64,000 nt of DNA from Flavobacterium album (lineage in GTDB: Bacteria; Bacteroidota; Bacteroidia; Flavobacteriales; Flavobacteriaceae), in assembly GCF_003096035.1 (NCBI RefSeq), contig NZ_CP029186.1, forward strand, positions 1,625,001-1,689,000, given 5' to 3'. Below, piece by piece: positions 25,275-34,395 of this stretch. The notes under the pieces were generated by a model, which was not told where the DNA came from, searched no databases, and saw only the letters and a list, made by a program, of their open reading frames with translations. A program made the position numbers and the translations under genes. How positions within the stretch are numbered: position 1 is the stretch's first letter; each line of letters starts with the position of its first letter.

Positions 25275-25388
25275 CGCATGAGTGTAGCTCGCTCCCCTCT
25301 CCTTGGGAGAGGGGCCGGGGGAGAGGACTTATCGGCACGAGTGTAGCTGCACCCTCTCCTTGGGAGAGGGGTCGGGGGTGAGGACTTT
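25275..25388 (+). repeat. hairpin repeat cluster 9
   Basis: Two units with CTCTCCTTGGGAGAG stems, the first ending GGGGGAGAGGACTT and the second GGGGGTGAGGACTT. Ends about 50 bases before the protease gene. Confidence 0.85.
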
Positions 25389-25438
25389 CAAAAACAAAAC
25401 AAAACCCACCCCAAACCATTATTACTAAAACAATAACA

Positions 25439-26509
25439 ATGAAAACCTACGAAGCAATATACGATCCCAAAATTACCAAAGGCGTATTTGGCATCTCCTT
25501 GGTCGAGCAGCCTGCAATGGAAGGCAACTTCCTGGCCCTCTCCGAGGCTGAGGTAAAGCTAAGCACCGTCAATGAAGACGAACGCATACTCATCGGCCTG
25601 GTGCTCGAGCCCAACAAACCCATCTACCGCAACCAGGATGGCGAAGAATTTAATGTGCTGTTCTCAGAGCAAACCATCAAAGACCTCGCTTTCGGGTTCT
25701 ACAAAGGCGGCCACCAGCAGAGCAGCAGTCTGGAGCACAGCGGCAAAATACAGGGCGTGACATTTGTCGAAAGCTGGATAATAGAGGACAGTAAGAATGA
25801 TAAGTCGGCGGCGCTGGGCCTGTCCTACCCAAAAGGCAGCTGGATGGCCACCATGAAGGTAGACAGCGACGAGATTTGGAACGATTATGTGAAAACAGGA
25901 AAAGTAAAGGGATTTTCGGTAGATGCCCTGGTTTCCCTTAAAGAAGTAAACTTTAAAAGCAATATAAAAATGAGTGATACAAAAAGGATTGCAGATGCAA
26001 TCAGGGACGGTTTCGAATCCGCATTCGCCTTTATGAAAAAAGGGCGGGGCATTGCGCTTGGGTCGGTAAAGACCACCGACGATAAGGTAGTCATACAGTA
26101 TGAAGGCGACACGCTCGAAGTAGGGGGCCGCGTATGGATCGCAGCCGATGACGGCACCGAAGTCCCGCTTCCGGTAGGGGAGTACGAGTTGGAGGATAAG
26201 AAAGTCCTTGTGGTTAAAGAAGAAGGCAAGATCGCTGAAGTAAAAGACCCTGCAGCCACTGGTGGCGATCCAAAGAAACCCACGGCTCCCGCTGCTCCTG
26301 CCGCAAAAGAGGAAAAAGCTGTCGAAAACGCCGTCAAGGCTGCGATGCTCAGGTATCATATCGAACACAAAAAAGAAATAGACGCGCTTAAAGCACAAAT
26401 AATAGAGCTTTCCGCAGCCCCGGCAGCAAGGCCGATCAAAGGGGCCCCGGCACAGGTAGAGCTTAAAACAGCAAAACAAAGGATTTTTCATGCAATTCAA
26501 AATCAGTAA
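25439..26509 (+). CDS. XkdF-like prohead protease with C-terminal scaffold-like part
   Basis: 356 residues. The N-terminal 175 residues match the XkdF/S78-type pattern (GISLVEQPAMEGNF; LVLEPNKPIYRNQDGEEFNV; HSGKIQGVTFVESWIIED; DYVKTGKVKGFSVDA). Candidate catalytic residues are the His of LEHSG and the Ser of GFSVDA. The rest is low-complexity with a long helix, like a scaffolding domain (about 280-340). An in-frame ATG at 25970 (MSDTKRIADAIRDGFESA) lies at the junction and could start a scaffold-only product. It lies 8 bases before the capsid gene, as expected. Confidence 0.78.
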   Translation: MKTYEAIYDPKITKGVFGISLVEQPAMEGNFLALSEAEVKLSTVNEDERILIGLVLEPNKPIYRNQDGEEFNVLFSEQTIKDLAFGFYKGGHQQSSSLEHSGKIQGVTFVESWIIEDSKNDKSAALGLSYPKGSWMATMKVDSDEIWNDYVKTGKVKGFSVDALVSLKEVNFKSNIKMSDTKRIADAIRDGFESAFAFMKKGRGIALGSVKTTDDKVVIQYEGDTLEVGGRVWIAADDGTEVPLPVGEYELEDKKVLVVKEEGKIAEVKDPAATGGDPKKPTAPAAPAAKEEKAVENAVKAAMLRYHIEHKKEIDALKAQIIELSAAPAARPIKGAPAQVELKTAKQRIFHAIQNQ

Positions 26510-26516
26510 ATAAAAG

Positions 26517-27458
26517 ATGGCTACAACACTAACATCAACATCAAATTATTCCGGTAAAGAAGCGGGGGTAATTATAGGTAAGGCATTCAAAGAGGCCGTA
26601 ACGCTCGACTCAGGGTTTGTTACCCTCAACGAAAGTGTAAACTACAAGCTCAACCTGCGTAAAATCGAGCTTACAGGCGGGCGCAGGGAATACACCTGCG
26701 GATTCGTGCCTGCCGGTTCCATCGTACTTTCGGAGAAAGTACTGGAACCAAAGAAATTTAAGGATGACTTCGAGGTATGCCTTGAGGACTTCCGCAACCA
26801 ATGGAACGACGGCGACCTGGGCGACTCAGCCTTTAACGATGGCGACATGAAAGTCATTATGGATGCCATCCTTGCCGAAAAGCTGGCACAGGAAGCCGAA
26901 GCCATAGACACTATGATTTGGCAGGGAGATGATACCGACCCGACCGAATTCGATGGATTCCTTAAACTCTTCGCAGCCGATGACGATATCATCACAGTAG
27001 ACGGTATCGCGATCACCAAAGACAACGTAGAAGCCCAATTGATGAGGGCTCTTAGCGAAGTACCTGCCGGCTTGCAGAAAAAACCGATCAAAGTAGGTGT
27101 AGCATCAAACATCGCAATTGCCTATTCATTCCTGCTTATCTCGAAGGCAATTACCAATGGCCTGGCCAGCGACAGCAACAATCCGGGCAAAAGCGATGCA
27201 GCTACCGAGATCAAATTTGGTAAGTTCACCCTTGTAGAGCTTCCCGGGCTTCCGGACAACCACATGGTTATAGCAGAGCCTAAGAACGTAGTATTCGGTA
27301 CCGGCCTTAAAGCCGACTTCAACAACGTACATGTAGTAAACACCAACGAAACCCTGCTTGACGGTAAAGTACGCGGCTCACTGGTGTACAACGCCGGCGT
27401 AGAGTACTACAACTCCGAAGAGATCGTGTGGTACAGGCCTGCAACACCTTCTGTATAA
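26517..27458 (+). CDS. major capsid protein (HK97-like)
   Basis: 313 residues with a short helical N-arm and the alternating strand/helix layout of HK97-fold capsid proteins. IDTMIWQGDDTDPTEFDGFL lies before the central domain, and LVYNAGVEYYNSEEIVWYRP at the end. Directly follows the protease/scaffold gene, the classical order. No internal stop or frameshift, so the shell gene is intact. Confidence 0.8.
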   Translation: MATTLTSTSNYSGKEAGVIIGKAFKEAVTLDSGFVTLNESVNYKLNLRKIELTGGRREYTCGFVPAGSIVLSEKVLEPKKFKDDFEVCLEDFRNQWNDGDLGDSAFNDGDMKVIMDAILAEKLAQEAEAIDTMIWQGDDTDPTEFDGFLKLFAADDDIITVDGIAITKDNVEAQLMRALSEVPAGLQKKPIKVGVASNIAIAYSFLLISKAITNGLASDSNNPGKSDAATEIKFGKFTLVELPGLPDNHMVIAEPKNVVFGTGLKADFNNVHVVNTNETLLDGKVRGSLVYNAGVEYYNSEEIVWYRPATPSV

Positions 27459-27492
27459 TTTACGCACATTGTACCGTGAATTCTCCACGTTC

Positions 27493-27720
27493 TGTCGGCA
27501 CATCCCGCTCCCTCTCCTTGGGAGAGGGAGCGGGGGTGAGGACTTTCCGGTATTCTAAAATAATTTAGTGAAATTAGTGTAGTAGTAGCAAAAAAATTAG
27601 GTACGAGTAAGCACGTCCCGCTCTCCTCTCTCCTTTGGAGAGGGGTCGGGGGTGAGGTCTAACCAGCAAGAGTTCAGCTCTTCCCCTTCTCTGGAAGGGT
27701 GTCCGTAGGGCGGGGTGGTT
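27493..27720 (+). repeat. hairpin repeat cluster 10 (with decayed third unit)
   Basis: Two clear stems (27513-27530 region and 27626-27645 region) and a decayed unit at about 27668-27715 (CTTCTCTGGAAGG). The AATTAGTG-type repeat at 27561-27600 separates them. Confidence 0.75.
27561..27600 (+). repeat. AATTAGTG-type short repeat, second copy
   Basis: TAATTTAGTGAAATTAGTGT followed by GCAAAAAAATTAG; related to 14737-14772. Confidence 0.35.
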
Positions 27721-27792
27721 TAACTATAGCCCCATTTATTCCAACAACAATAAAAACAACCACTGCCCACGCAGTATAAAAAATCAAACAAT

Positions 27793-28323
27793 ATGGCATG
27801 TGACATCACATCAGGAAGAAAAGTACCTTGCAAAAATTCATTGGCAGGTACCTCGAAAGTATTTTTTATCAACCACGTCGAAAAGCCTTTCACAGTAGTA
27901 GATGGCGTAGCAACGGCAATCAACCCACTGATCGAGGAAGTATTCCAGTACGACCTTTCAGGCGAAGGCAATAGCCTGGCACAATCCATGGTTTCCGACA
28001 AAACAGCCGGTACCACCGTAAACACCCAGACGCTTACGCTTGCCCTGCAAAGGATAAGTAAAGAAGATAACCACCAGTTCAATCTCCTGGCCTACGGATT
28101 CCCGACCGTAGTGGTAAAAGATCGCAACGGCCTTTACCACGCAATCGGTACTTCAGAAGGTGTAGACTTTACAGTAGCACCAACCACAGGAGCAGCCAAA
28201 GCCGACTTCAACGGTTACAACCTTACCGGTGTAGCAATGGAAGGAGCCCTGGCCCCGATCCTCAGCGACGCAACAGTAACCGCACTATTGGCCCTTGTGC
28301 CGGAAGACGCACCATCGGTATAA
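27793..28323 (+). CDS. probable major tail protein, paralogue of 30688-31239
   Basis: 176 residues, strand-rich. The opening CDITSGRKVPCKNSLAGTSK followed by VFFI matches the opening of the 183-residue protein at 30688 (PITANRQLPCKNTIGGIKKV, then FLAPY), so the two appear to be paralogues. Central TLTLALQRISKEDNHQFNLL also matches (SLTFNRITAFDNLQFQKLL). The position after the capsid suggests a tail-tube or head-decoration protein; I favour tail tube. Confidence 0.6.
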   Translation: MACDITSGRKVPCKNSLAGTSKVFFINHVEKPFTVVDGVATAINPLIEEVFQYDLSGEGNSLAQSMVSDKTAGTTVNTQTLTLALQRISKEDNHQFNLLAYGFPTVVVKDRNGLYHAIGTSEGVDFTVAPTTGAAKADFNGYNLTGVAMEGALAPILSDATVTALLALVPEDAPSV

Positions 28324-28340
28324 TTAATTTTTGAGTTTTA

Positions 28341-28373
28341 TAACCTGCAAGGTCGCTAAGACCTTGTAGGTTT
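28341..28373 (+). terminator. hairpin terminator after the tail protein gene
   Basis: AACCTGCAAGGTC pairs with GACCTTGTAGGTT (one G-T pair) around GCTAA, followed by TTTTATATTTTTT. Confidence 0.75.
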
Positions 28374-28383
28374 TATATTTTTT

Positions 28384-28506
28384 GGCGTGCCGGCTTCTCC
28401 CGAAACCTTTCGGGACTCCGCCGTCGGGCTGTGCGCTTTATCTGCCTTCGTTCCTCTGGCAGGATGCCGCCCTGCCTACCGCAGGCAGGTTCCATCCCTC
28501 ACGCAC
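28384..28506. repeat. 'CGGCTTCTCCCG' GC-rich element
   Basis: GGCGTGCCGGCTTCTCCCGA, then a hairpin with CCGAAACCTTTCGG, GTCGGGCTGTGCGCT, a CCTGCCTACCGCAGGCAGG palindrome and CCATCCCTCACGC. The composition differs from the surrounding DNA. The palindrome resembles the nested one in the hairpin repeats. Recognised as a common flavobacterial intergenic type from memory. Confidence 0.5.
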
Positions 28507-28548
28507 CCGTAATGCTCATATCGTCGTTCAATAAGAGTAAGCACGCTT

Positions 28549-28725
28549 GAGTGTAGCTACTCCCGTCTCCTTTGGAGAGGGGTCGGGGGTGAGGCCAAAA
28601 CCACAAGAGTAATCACTTCCTCTCGGCACGTTTCGCTCCCTCTCTTTTGGAGAGGGCCGGGGAGAGGATTTACAGTGCGAATGTAGCTGCTCCCCACTCC
28701 TTGGGAGAGGGGCTGGGGGTGAGGA
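28549..28725 (+). repeat. hairpin repeat cluster 11 (three units)
   Basis: Unit 1, unit 2 (CTCTCGGCACGTTTCGCTCC) and a second unit 1. It is the last cluster of this family in the window; none occurs from here to the end. Confidence 0.85.
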
Positions 28726-28764
28726 CAAAACTAAAACAAAATTCCACCTTCCCATTATTATAAT

Positions 28765-29073
28765 ATGAACATACTAAACCCCAACAACACAACCCATACC
28801 CTAAAGATAATACCGAGGTTTTATCCTCTTTCCGATGTGGTGCTCGAACTTGTAAGCGAAGAAAGGGAGCCGGGCAGTACCATAACAATTTTGCCAACAA
28901 TCTCTAATGGTTATATGTTCCTGCAATTTGATAAGGCATTTAAAAACGCAACGAATTGGCAGGTAAAGGTAACCGGTGGAAATGAGATCGTTTACCGCGG
29001 TAAGTTATTAGTAACAAGCCAGGCATCGGATACACAGAATTACAAGACCACTAAAGACATATTCCTATTATGA
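28765..29073 (+). CDS. small phage protein before the portal
   Basis: 102 residues, strand-rich (HTLKIIPRFYPLSDVVLELV, then ITILPTISNGYMFLQF). The stop overlaps the portal start as ATGA (29070-29073), so they are coupled. A head-associated role is likely from position; no family recognised. Confidence 0.55.
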   Translation: MNILNPNNTTHTLKIIPRFYPLSDVVLELVSEEREPGSTITILPTISNGYMFLQFDKAFKNATNWQVKVTGGNEIVYRGKLLVTSQASDTQNYKTTKDIFLL

Positions 29074-30218
29074 GCGATGTTAAATTTCTATACCTGTCAG
29101 GCTATGTAAGGCCAAAGCTTGAGGAAAACAAAACAAAAAACTGGGTGCTCAACGGGCGCGATAACTCCTTCTACCAATATATAATCGACAGGAATAATGG
29201 CAGCGTTACCAATGCCGCCATCAACAAGTCGTATATCGACCTGGCCTTTGGACGGGGACTTACCGCCCGTGATGCCACCCTAAAACCAAACCAGTGGGCC
29301 GAATTCGTTTCGCTCATGAAGCCACAGGAACTGAAGAAGGTGATCACCGACTTCCAGATCTTCGGTGAAGCTTCTCTCCAGGTAGTAAAGACCAGGGACC
29401 GTAAAAAAGTATCGGGTATCTACCACCTCCCCAAACAGCTTGTGGCGCCGAGCATTGAGAACGAAGACGGCGAGATAGAAAGCTATTGGTACTGCAAAAA
29501 TTGGAAGCAGGTTTATAAAACCCCACCTCAAGAATTCAGCGCCTTCGGAAGTTCAAAAGACGATATAGAAGTATACGTAATAAAACCCTACACACCGGGC
29601 TGCAATTACTTCGGTGCCCCTGATTATCTTGCCGGGCTGCAATATGCCGAAATGGAAGAAGAGATATCCAATTTTTGCATCAATTCCATCAAGCAGGGAT
29701 TAACTGCCGGTTATATTATCAACTTTCCCGATGGTGAAGGCCTTACTCCTGAAGAAAAACTCGACTTTGAAAGAAAAGTAAAAGAGCAGCTTACAGGCTC
29801 AACCAATGCCCAAAAGTTTGTAGTCTCTTTCCAGAATAAGGACGCTGAAATCACGATAGTGCCTTTTCCGGTAAATGAGCAGCAGCACAAGCAATGGGAC
29901 TTCCTCACACAGGAAAGCCGCCAGCAGATAATGACAGCTCACAGGGTAGTTTCACCAATGCTTTTTGGTATAAAAGACAGTACCGGCTTTGGCAACAATG
30001 CCGATGAGCTGGACACCGCCGAAGCACAATTGGTAAAAAGGGTAATAGCGCCAAAGCAGCAATACATTATCGAGGCGTTGCAAAACATCATTTCCCTCAA
30101 CGGTATTACACTCGACCTGTATTTCAGGCCGCTTACTGAAACTCCGGCAACACCGCAGGAACCTCAGGTTAACGAAAAGAAAGCACCCCCAATGGATGTC
30201 GCTGCCTCAAAAAATTAA
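29070..30218 (+). CDS. portal protein
   Basis: 382 residues. The mostly helical wing/stem region has portal-type motifs: NGSVTNAAINKSYIDLAFGR, then ITDFQIFGEASLQVV, then IKPYTPGCNYFGAPDYLAGL, and ESRQQIMTAHRVVSPMLFGI near the end. It would form the ring through which DNA is pumped. It is placed after the capsid and far from the terminase genes, contrary to the common terminase-portal-protease-capsid order. Confidence 0.8.
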   Translation: MSDVKFLYLSGYVRPKLEENKTKNWVLNGRDNSFYQYIIDRNNGSVTNAAINKSYIDLAFGRGLTARDATLKPNQWAEFVSLMKPQELKKVITDFQIFGEASLQVVKTRDRKKVSGIYHLPKQLVAPSIENEDGEIESYWYCKNWKQVYKTPPQEFSAFGSSKDDIEVYVIKPYTPGCNYFGAPDYLAGLQYAEMEEEISNFCINSIKQGLTAGYIINFPDGEGLTPEEKLDFERKVKEQLTGSTNAQKFVVSFQNKDAEITIVPFPVNEQQHKQWDFLTQESRQQIMTAHRVVSPMLFGIKDSTGFGNNADELDTAEAQLVKRVIAPKQQYIIEALQNIISLNGITLDLYFRPLTETPATPQEPQVNEKKAPPMDVAASKN

Positions 30219-30223
30219 ACATT

Positions 30224-30700
30224 ATGGAAATACTTTTAATACGCCCTTCAGAAATTACAGCATACACGCCAATGGGTGGCAATGTTGATGTTGATAAATA
30301 CATTCCGTGCATTCTGGATGTACAGGTTACTGTCATTGAGCCATTACTCGGAACAAAGCTGTACGAAAAGATAAAACAGGATTTTCAGGATGAAACGCTG
30401 GAAGGCGATTACCAGGTTTTGTTTACGAATTACCTCAGGCCGATACTCCGTCATCAGGTATTCGCCGAGTATGTGGAGATAGGAAGCTATACGGTAGCCA
30501 ATGGCGGAATATTCAAGCATGCTCCGGAGAACAGTGAAACAGTGAATAAGGCAGAAGTACAGTACCTGGCACAAACACAGCGCTCCAAAGCACAGATGTA
30601 TATCGAAAGGGCTGAAAGATGGTTGCGTAGCAACCCGCTGCCGGAATATTCAGGAAGTTGTAATAAAGATATAAAAGTATCCGGCGGATGGTTCCTATAA
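30224..30700 (+). CDS. head-tail connector-like protein (DUF6712 type)
   Basis: 158 residues, helical. LIRPSEITAYTPMGGNVDVD, then IEPLLGTKLYEKIKQDF, then LRPILRHQVFAEYVEIGSYT and AQMYIERAERWLRSNP match the pattern of connector proteins that dock under the portal in Bacteroidota phages. Starts 6 bases after the portal stop and overlaps the next gene by 13 bases. Confidence 0.7.
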   Translation: MEILLIRPSEITAYTPMGGNVDVDKYIPCILDVQVTVIEPLLGTKLYEKIKQDFQDETLEGDYQVLFTNYLRPILRHQVFAEYVEIGSYTVANGGIFKHAPENSETVNKAEVQYLAQTQRSKAQMYIERAERWLRSNPLPEYSGSCNKDIKVSGGWFL

Positions 30701-31239
30701 CGGCAAACAGGCAGCTACCTTGCAAAAACACGATAGGAGGTATAAAGAAAGTTTTTTTGGCTCCGTACAAAAAAGTGCAGCGAAGCGAAATTACCTATAA
30801 CGGTGTAAGCCTCATCGAATTCCCCGAAACATTCTTTTACATTTTCGACCTTGTTCAGGGGCCTGCATTTCTGCAACAGCAAAATGAAAATGAAGGAGGC
30901 AAATACTTTGAAGTATCGCTTTCTCTGACTTTCAATAGGATTACAGCTTTCGACAACCTGCAGTTTCAAAAGCTGTTGAAAAAAGACTACTTCCTCATTG
31001 TCCTGGATAGTAACGGTGATTACTTCCTTTTAGGCTTCAGAAACGGCTTGACAGCTGAAACCCTGAAAACTACTACAACACAGTACACTATTGAGTTTAA
31101 AGGTATGGAGGAAGAATTCGCTCCGTTTGTAAACGACATTATGGGTACAGATATCATAACTGTCGAAGGGTTGAATTACATCTTCCAGGACGGGAGGGAT
31201 TTTATATTTGAAAACGATACTAATTACATATTTCAGTAA
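30688..31239 (+). CDS. second tail-type protein, paralogue of 27793-28323
   Basis: 183 residues. N-terminal LPCKNTIGGIKKVFL aligns with the tail protein at 27793. The C-terminus ends in an internal repeat (NYIFQDGRDFIFENDTNYIF), a type of short tandem motif seen at the ends of phage adhesion or baseplate proteins. Its stop overlaps the fibre gene start (TAATG). It may form the tail-fibre attachment ring; speculative. Confidence 0.55.
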   Translation: MVPITANRQLPCKNTIGGIKKVFLAPYKKVQRSEITYNGVSLIEFPETFFYIFDLVQGPAFLQQQNENEGGKYFEVSLSLTFNRITAFDNLQFQKLLKKDYFLIVLDSNGDYFLLGFRNGLTAETLKTTTTQYTIEFKGMEEEFAPFVNDIMGTDIITVEGLNYIFQDGRDFIFENDTNYIFQ

Positions 31240-34200
31240 TGGAAAATCAAAAACTTACACAAAGGCCACAGGCTGCAACGATAACAGAAAATGCGCTGAT
31301 TCACATTGCCGAGCCATTTGATATATCGCAAGGACCGGATGGAAGCAGCTACAAATTTCCCGCAGCCAACCTTTTTGCAGCAGGACAGGATAATATCGAT
31401 ATAAGAAAATACATATCAGTTGAAGACGCCGATAATTTAAGTACTATTTTGTCTAAAATAAACTCGTTGCCACAATATGTAGTAAACGAAAAACAATCTG
31501 TTTGGTTTGTTACAAAAGCGGCTAACCGTTCAGCCGATGGTCTCTATTCTGCACAAAGGATATTGAAGTTTAAAATGATGAACAAAGGCAAGGGCACCTA
31601 CGGTAGTGGCGCAACGCAGCTCACATCAAACGATATTGAGCTTATATATTCGAATGATGAAGTATTGTCAGATATTGGGGCAGACCCTGTAACCGACATA
31701 GTCGATTATGGAGCATTGGAAAATGAAACTCAAACGGTTTCGCAATGGTTAAACAGCCGTAATCCCGAAATAGTAATACAACCCCAAAATGAAGGTTATA
31801 CACTATTTCAGGGAAAAGTCGACGGTATACCTGTATCTTATCTTTGGATAGGTTTGCCAGGAGTATATGGTGCAGGGGAACAGCAATCAATAGATGCTGA
31901 TTTCCAGACTTTAGACGATACTATACCCCAATATGATAACAACACTCCGCTCATCCGTAATATAGGCCTTATACAAGTGTTTCCTGTAATTCAGGGCATG
32001 TGTGCAAAGCTGAACCAGCTTACCACTATAATTACCCCCCTCGATACTCCTGTGCTTTTTACGGGTTATACGATTGGAGAAACTGGAGCAGGTATCTCTC
32101 ACACCTTTCTTTTTATGGGAGGGAAAGGTACGTGGGGAGTAGGAGGCAATAATATTGCCGCTCATATGCTTTATCTATTACTGGAAAAACCACTAGGCAC
32201 AGATGACATTGAAGATAATGATACTACTATAATTATCCCCTTAGGCGAAATCGAAGAAGGTGGATTTCTCGCTGCTGCAAATTTCGACGAGCATGACTTT
32301 ACTGGAACCGGGCTGGAATATTACTTCAGCTATTATATCGGTGATGTGTTGTATCTGGCATTATTTATTGGTGCGCCCGGAGTATATGGTAGCGATATAG
32401 ATTCTGATTATTTTACAAATGCCGATTTCGCCCAGGTTACCAATGATAATATTTCAGGCATGCCGACATTGCAACTGGTTAATGCAGAAGGTAACGGCAC
32501 AACCGATCCATTAACCGTAAAAGACACCTCTGGTACGCCGAAACTTTCACACCGTAGTGACAGGTTAATATTTACTGATGTTGAAAACATCGAGCATGAA
32601 TATTCTTTTAGCCAAGAAGACGGGAATAGAATTGCCCGAATAAACGAAGCTATTCCAATAACGGGAACAACAGGAAACAATCCTGTTACTGGAGATATTG
32701 AGTTTGAAGGTTCGAGGCAATTTATAAATGGAGATATTAACGGGTTATACTCTATAATCTATTTAAATGATAATTCTGTAGGTATGAATTCGATAAGTAC
32801 TGAACCTACGAAATATTCAGGGTTTTATATCTCATCAAATTATATTACTTCAACGATACATTCTCCTAATGCTAATTCAAGCTTTACAATAGGCGCAACA
32901 GGGATCAGTATGAATATTGGGAATACTTTTGAAGAAATCACTAGCAATGTGAGTTTTTCAACTTCAGGATTAACTTTAAACTCAAATGATCCGGCTTCCA
33001 AAGGTATATCGGGTTCAGCTGATTACACGCCAAATATTGGCGATCTCGATTACACGCAGAAAAAATATGTAGATGCACGAACTCTGCAACAGATACTTAG
33101 CAATGGTACTGTTGCAACGATAGGAACAAATCTTGCTTTAAATACAGCAATGGGTAATTTCCAGATTAACACAAACGGGGATGTTTTTTTTGGTGGTGCA
33201 GGAACATTCCAGATATCTCACCCCAATATTCAAATTACTGGTAATACAGCATTTGCCGGAGATGTTCAGATAACAGGCTCGCCATATAATTCAACTTCTG
33301 CTGTTCACAGGGGCTATGTTGATAATGCGATTGCAGGATTAAATTTTAAAGCACAGTGTGTTGTAGCTACCACAGGTAATAGCGCATTGTCTGGACTTTT
33401 AACCATCGACGGGATTACATTAACCGGAGGTGAGCGGGTACTTGTTAAAAATCAAATCACAGCTTCGGAAAACGGAATTTATATTGCTAACAGTTCTTCA
33501 TGGACCAGGGCTTCCGATGCAGATACCGGTTCAGAATTGGAAAACAAAACAATTCCTGTTACTAAGGGTGTTGTTAATCAGGATACTTGGTGGACAATAA
33601 CCAATGATTCAATCTCATTAGGGACAACTTCCATCACATTTTCCCAGACAGGAGGTATGGGTACCTATGCAAATGGAACAGGCCTGCAACTTGTTGGAAA
33701 TATTTTTTCAGCCGATCCAAATTACATTGCTACGGCAGTAGCTACAGCATTGACAGGTAAGGAGCCAGTAATTAATGCAGGATTGTCTGGACAATATTGG
33801 AGAGGTGATAAAACATGGCAAACCCTAAATAAATCAGCAGTAGGATTAGGTAATGTTGATGACACCAGTGACACTAATAAACCTGTATCTACAGCACAGC
33901 AAATGGCGATGAATGGTTTGCTCAATAAGTTGAAAAACGATGTTGCTGACAGTTCTGCGTTAACAGGGTCAACAACTGAAACAATAATGGGCTCTTGCTA
34001 TATAGCGGCGGGAACGATAGCAGCAGGCACGCTAACATTAAAGATGCCGTTCGCTAAATCATTTGCAAATGGTACAGTGGTATTGAAGGTGTATTGCAAT
34101 GCTACAAATGACCTCATGGGATCACCGGTTTCGCTTGGAGCGTATACAGCGGCAGCAAATGTAAATTACATCCCGTTTTTCAGGGAATTTTTACTGAAAA

Positions 34201-34394
34201 CAGGCAATGTTATTTTCGGTTGCAATGCAGCCACGTCAAGCGTAGACGGGCGCGCTGTGAGCACATCGGCCCCTTTGTCTGCAACGTTTAATACATCCAA
34301 TAATAATTACATTATTGTAACAGCTACCCTCGCCAATGGCAGTGATTCCGTGACTTTGAAAGGTTTTGAAGTATTATTTGATAAAGCAGTATAA
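31239..34394 (+). CDS. large tail fibre protein
   Basis: 1051 residues. The first 400 residues contain four related Gly-rich motifs (NKGKGTYGSGATQ; IGLPGVYGAGEQQ; MGGKGTWGVGGNN; IGAPGVYGSDIDS). The C-terminal third has typical fibre segments: TIDGITLTGGERVLVKNQIT, then ASENGIYIANSSSWTRASDA, then KSAVGLGNVDDTSDTNKPVS (phage-fibre repeat). It probably carries the receptor-binding tip. No reverse transcriptase or template/variable repeat pair is near, so no diversity-generating system is seen. Confidence 0.75.
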   Translation: MENQKLTQRPQAATITENALIHIAEPFDISQGPDGSSYKFPAANLFAAGQDNIDIRKYISVEDADNLSTILSKINSLPQYVVNEKQSVWFVTKAANRSADGLYSAQRILKFKMMNKGKGTYGSGATQLTSNDIELIYSNDEVLSDIGADPVTDIVDYGALENETQTVSQWLNSRNPEIVIQPQNEGYTLFQGKVDGIPVSYLWIGLPGVYGAGEQQSIDADFQTLDDTIPQYDNNTPLIRNIGLIQVFPVIQGMCAKLNQLTTIITPLDTPVLFTGYTIGETGAGISHTFLFMGGKGTWGVGGNNIAAHMLYLLLEKPLGTDDIEDNDTTIIIPLGEIEEGGFLAAANFDEHDFTGTGLEYYFSYYIGDVLYLALFIGAPGVYGSDIDSDYFTNADFAQVTNDNISGMPTLQLVNAEGNGTTDPLTVKDTSGTPKLSHRSDRLIFTDVENIEHEYSFSQEDGNRIARINEAIPITGTTGNNPVTGDIEFEGSRQFINGDINGLYSIIYLNDNSVGMNSISTEPTKYSGFYISSNYITSTIHSPNANSSFTIGATGISMNIGNTFEEITSNVSFSTSGLTLNSNDPASKGISGSADYTPNIGDLDYTQKKYVDARTLQQILSNGTVATIGTNLALNTAMGNFQINTNGDVFFGGAGTFQISHPNIQITGNTAFAGDVQITGSPYNSTSAVHRGYVDNAIAGLNFKAQCVVATTGNSALSGLLTIDGITLTGGERVLVKNQITASENGIYIANSSSWTRASDADTGSELENKTIPVTKGVVNQDTWWTITNDSISLGTTSITFSQTGGMGTYANGTGLQLVGNIFSADPNYIATAVATALTGKEPVINAGLSGQYWRGDKTWQTLNKSAVGLGNVDDTSDTNKPVSTAQQMAMNGLLNKLKNDVADSSALTGSTTETIMGSCYIAAGTIAAGTLTLKMPFAKSFANGTVVLKVYCNATNDLMGSPVSLGAYTAAANVNYIPFFREFLLKTGNVIFGCNAATSSVDGRAVSTSAPLSATFNTSNNNYIIVTATLANGSDSVTLKGFEVLFDKAV

Positions 34395-34395
34395 T

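Larger units (their letters stand above)
27459..27792 (+). other. gap with repeats and a degenerate unit
   Basis: 334 bases with no gene; hairpin cluster 10 and an AATTAGTG-type repeat. Confidence 0.7.
28324..28764 (+). other. 441-base gap with terminator and two repeat families
   Basis: Holds a terminator-like hairpin, a 'CGGCTTCTCCCG' element and hairpin cluster 11. No gene seen. Confidence 0.75.

Noticed and set aside
9497..28725. CRISPR array
   Set aside because: Repeats are palindromic, vary in length and spacing, sit singly or in pairs in gaps, and have no regular spacers or cas genes nearby.
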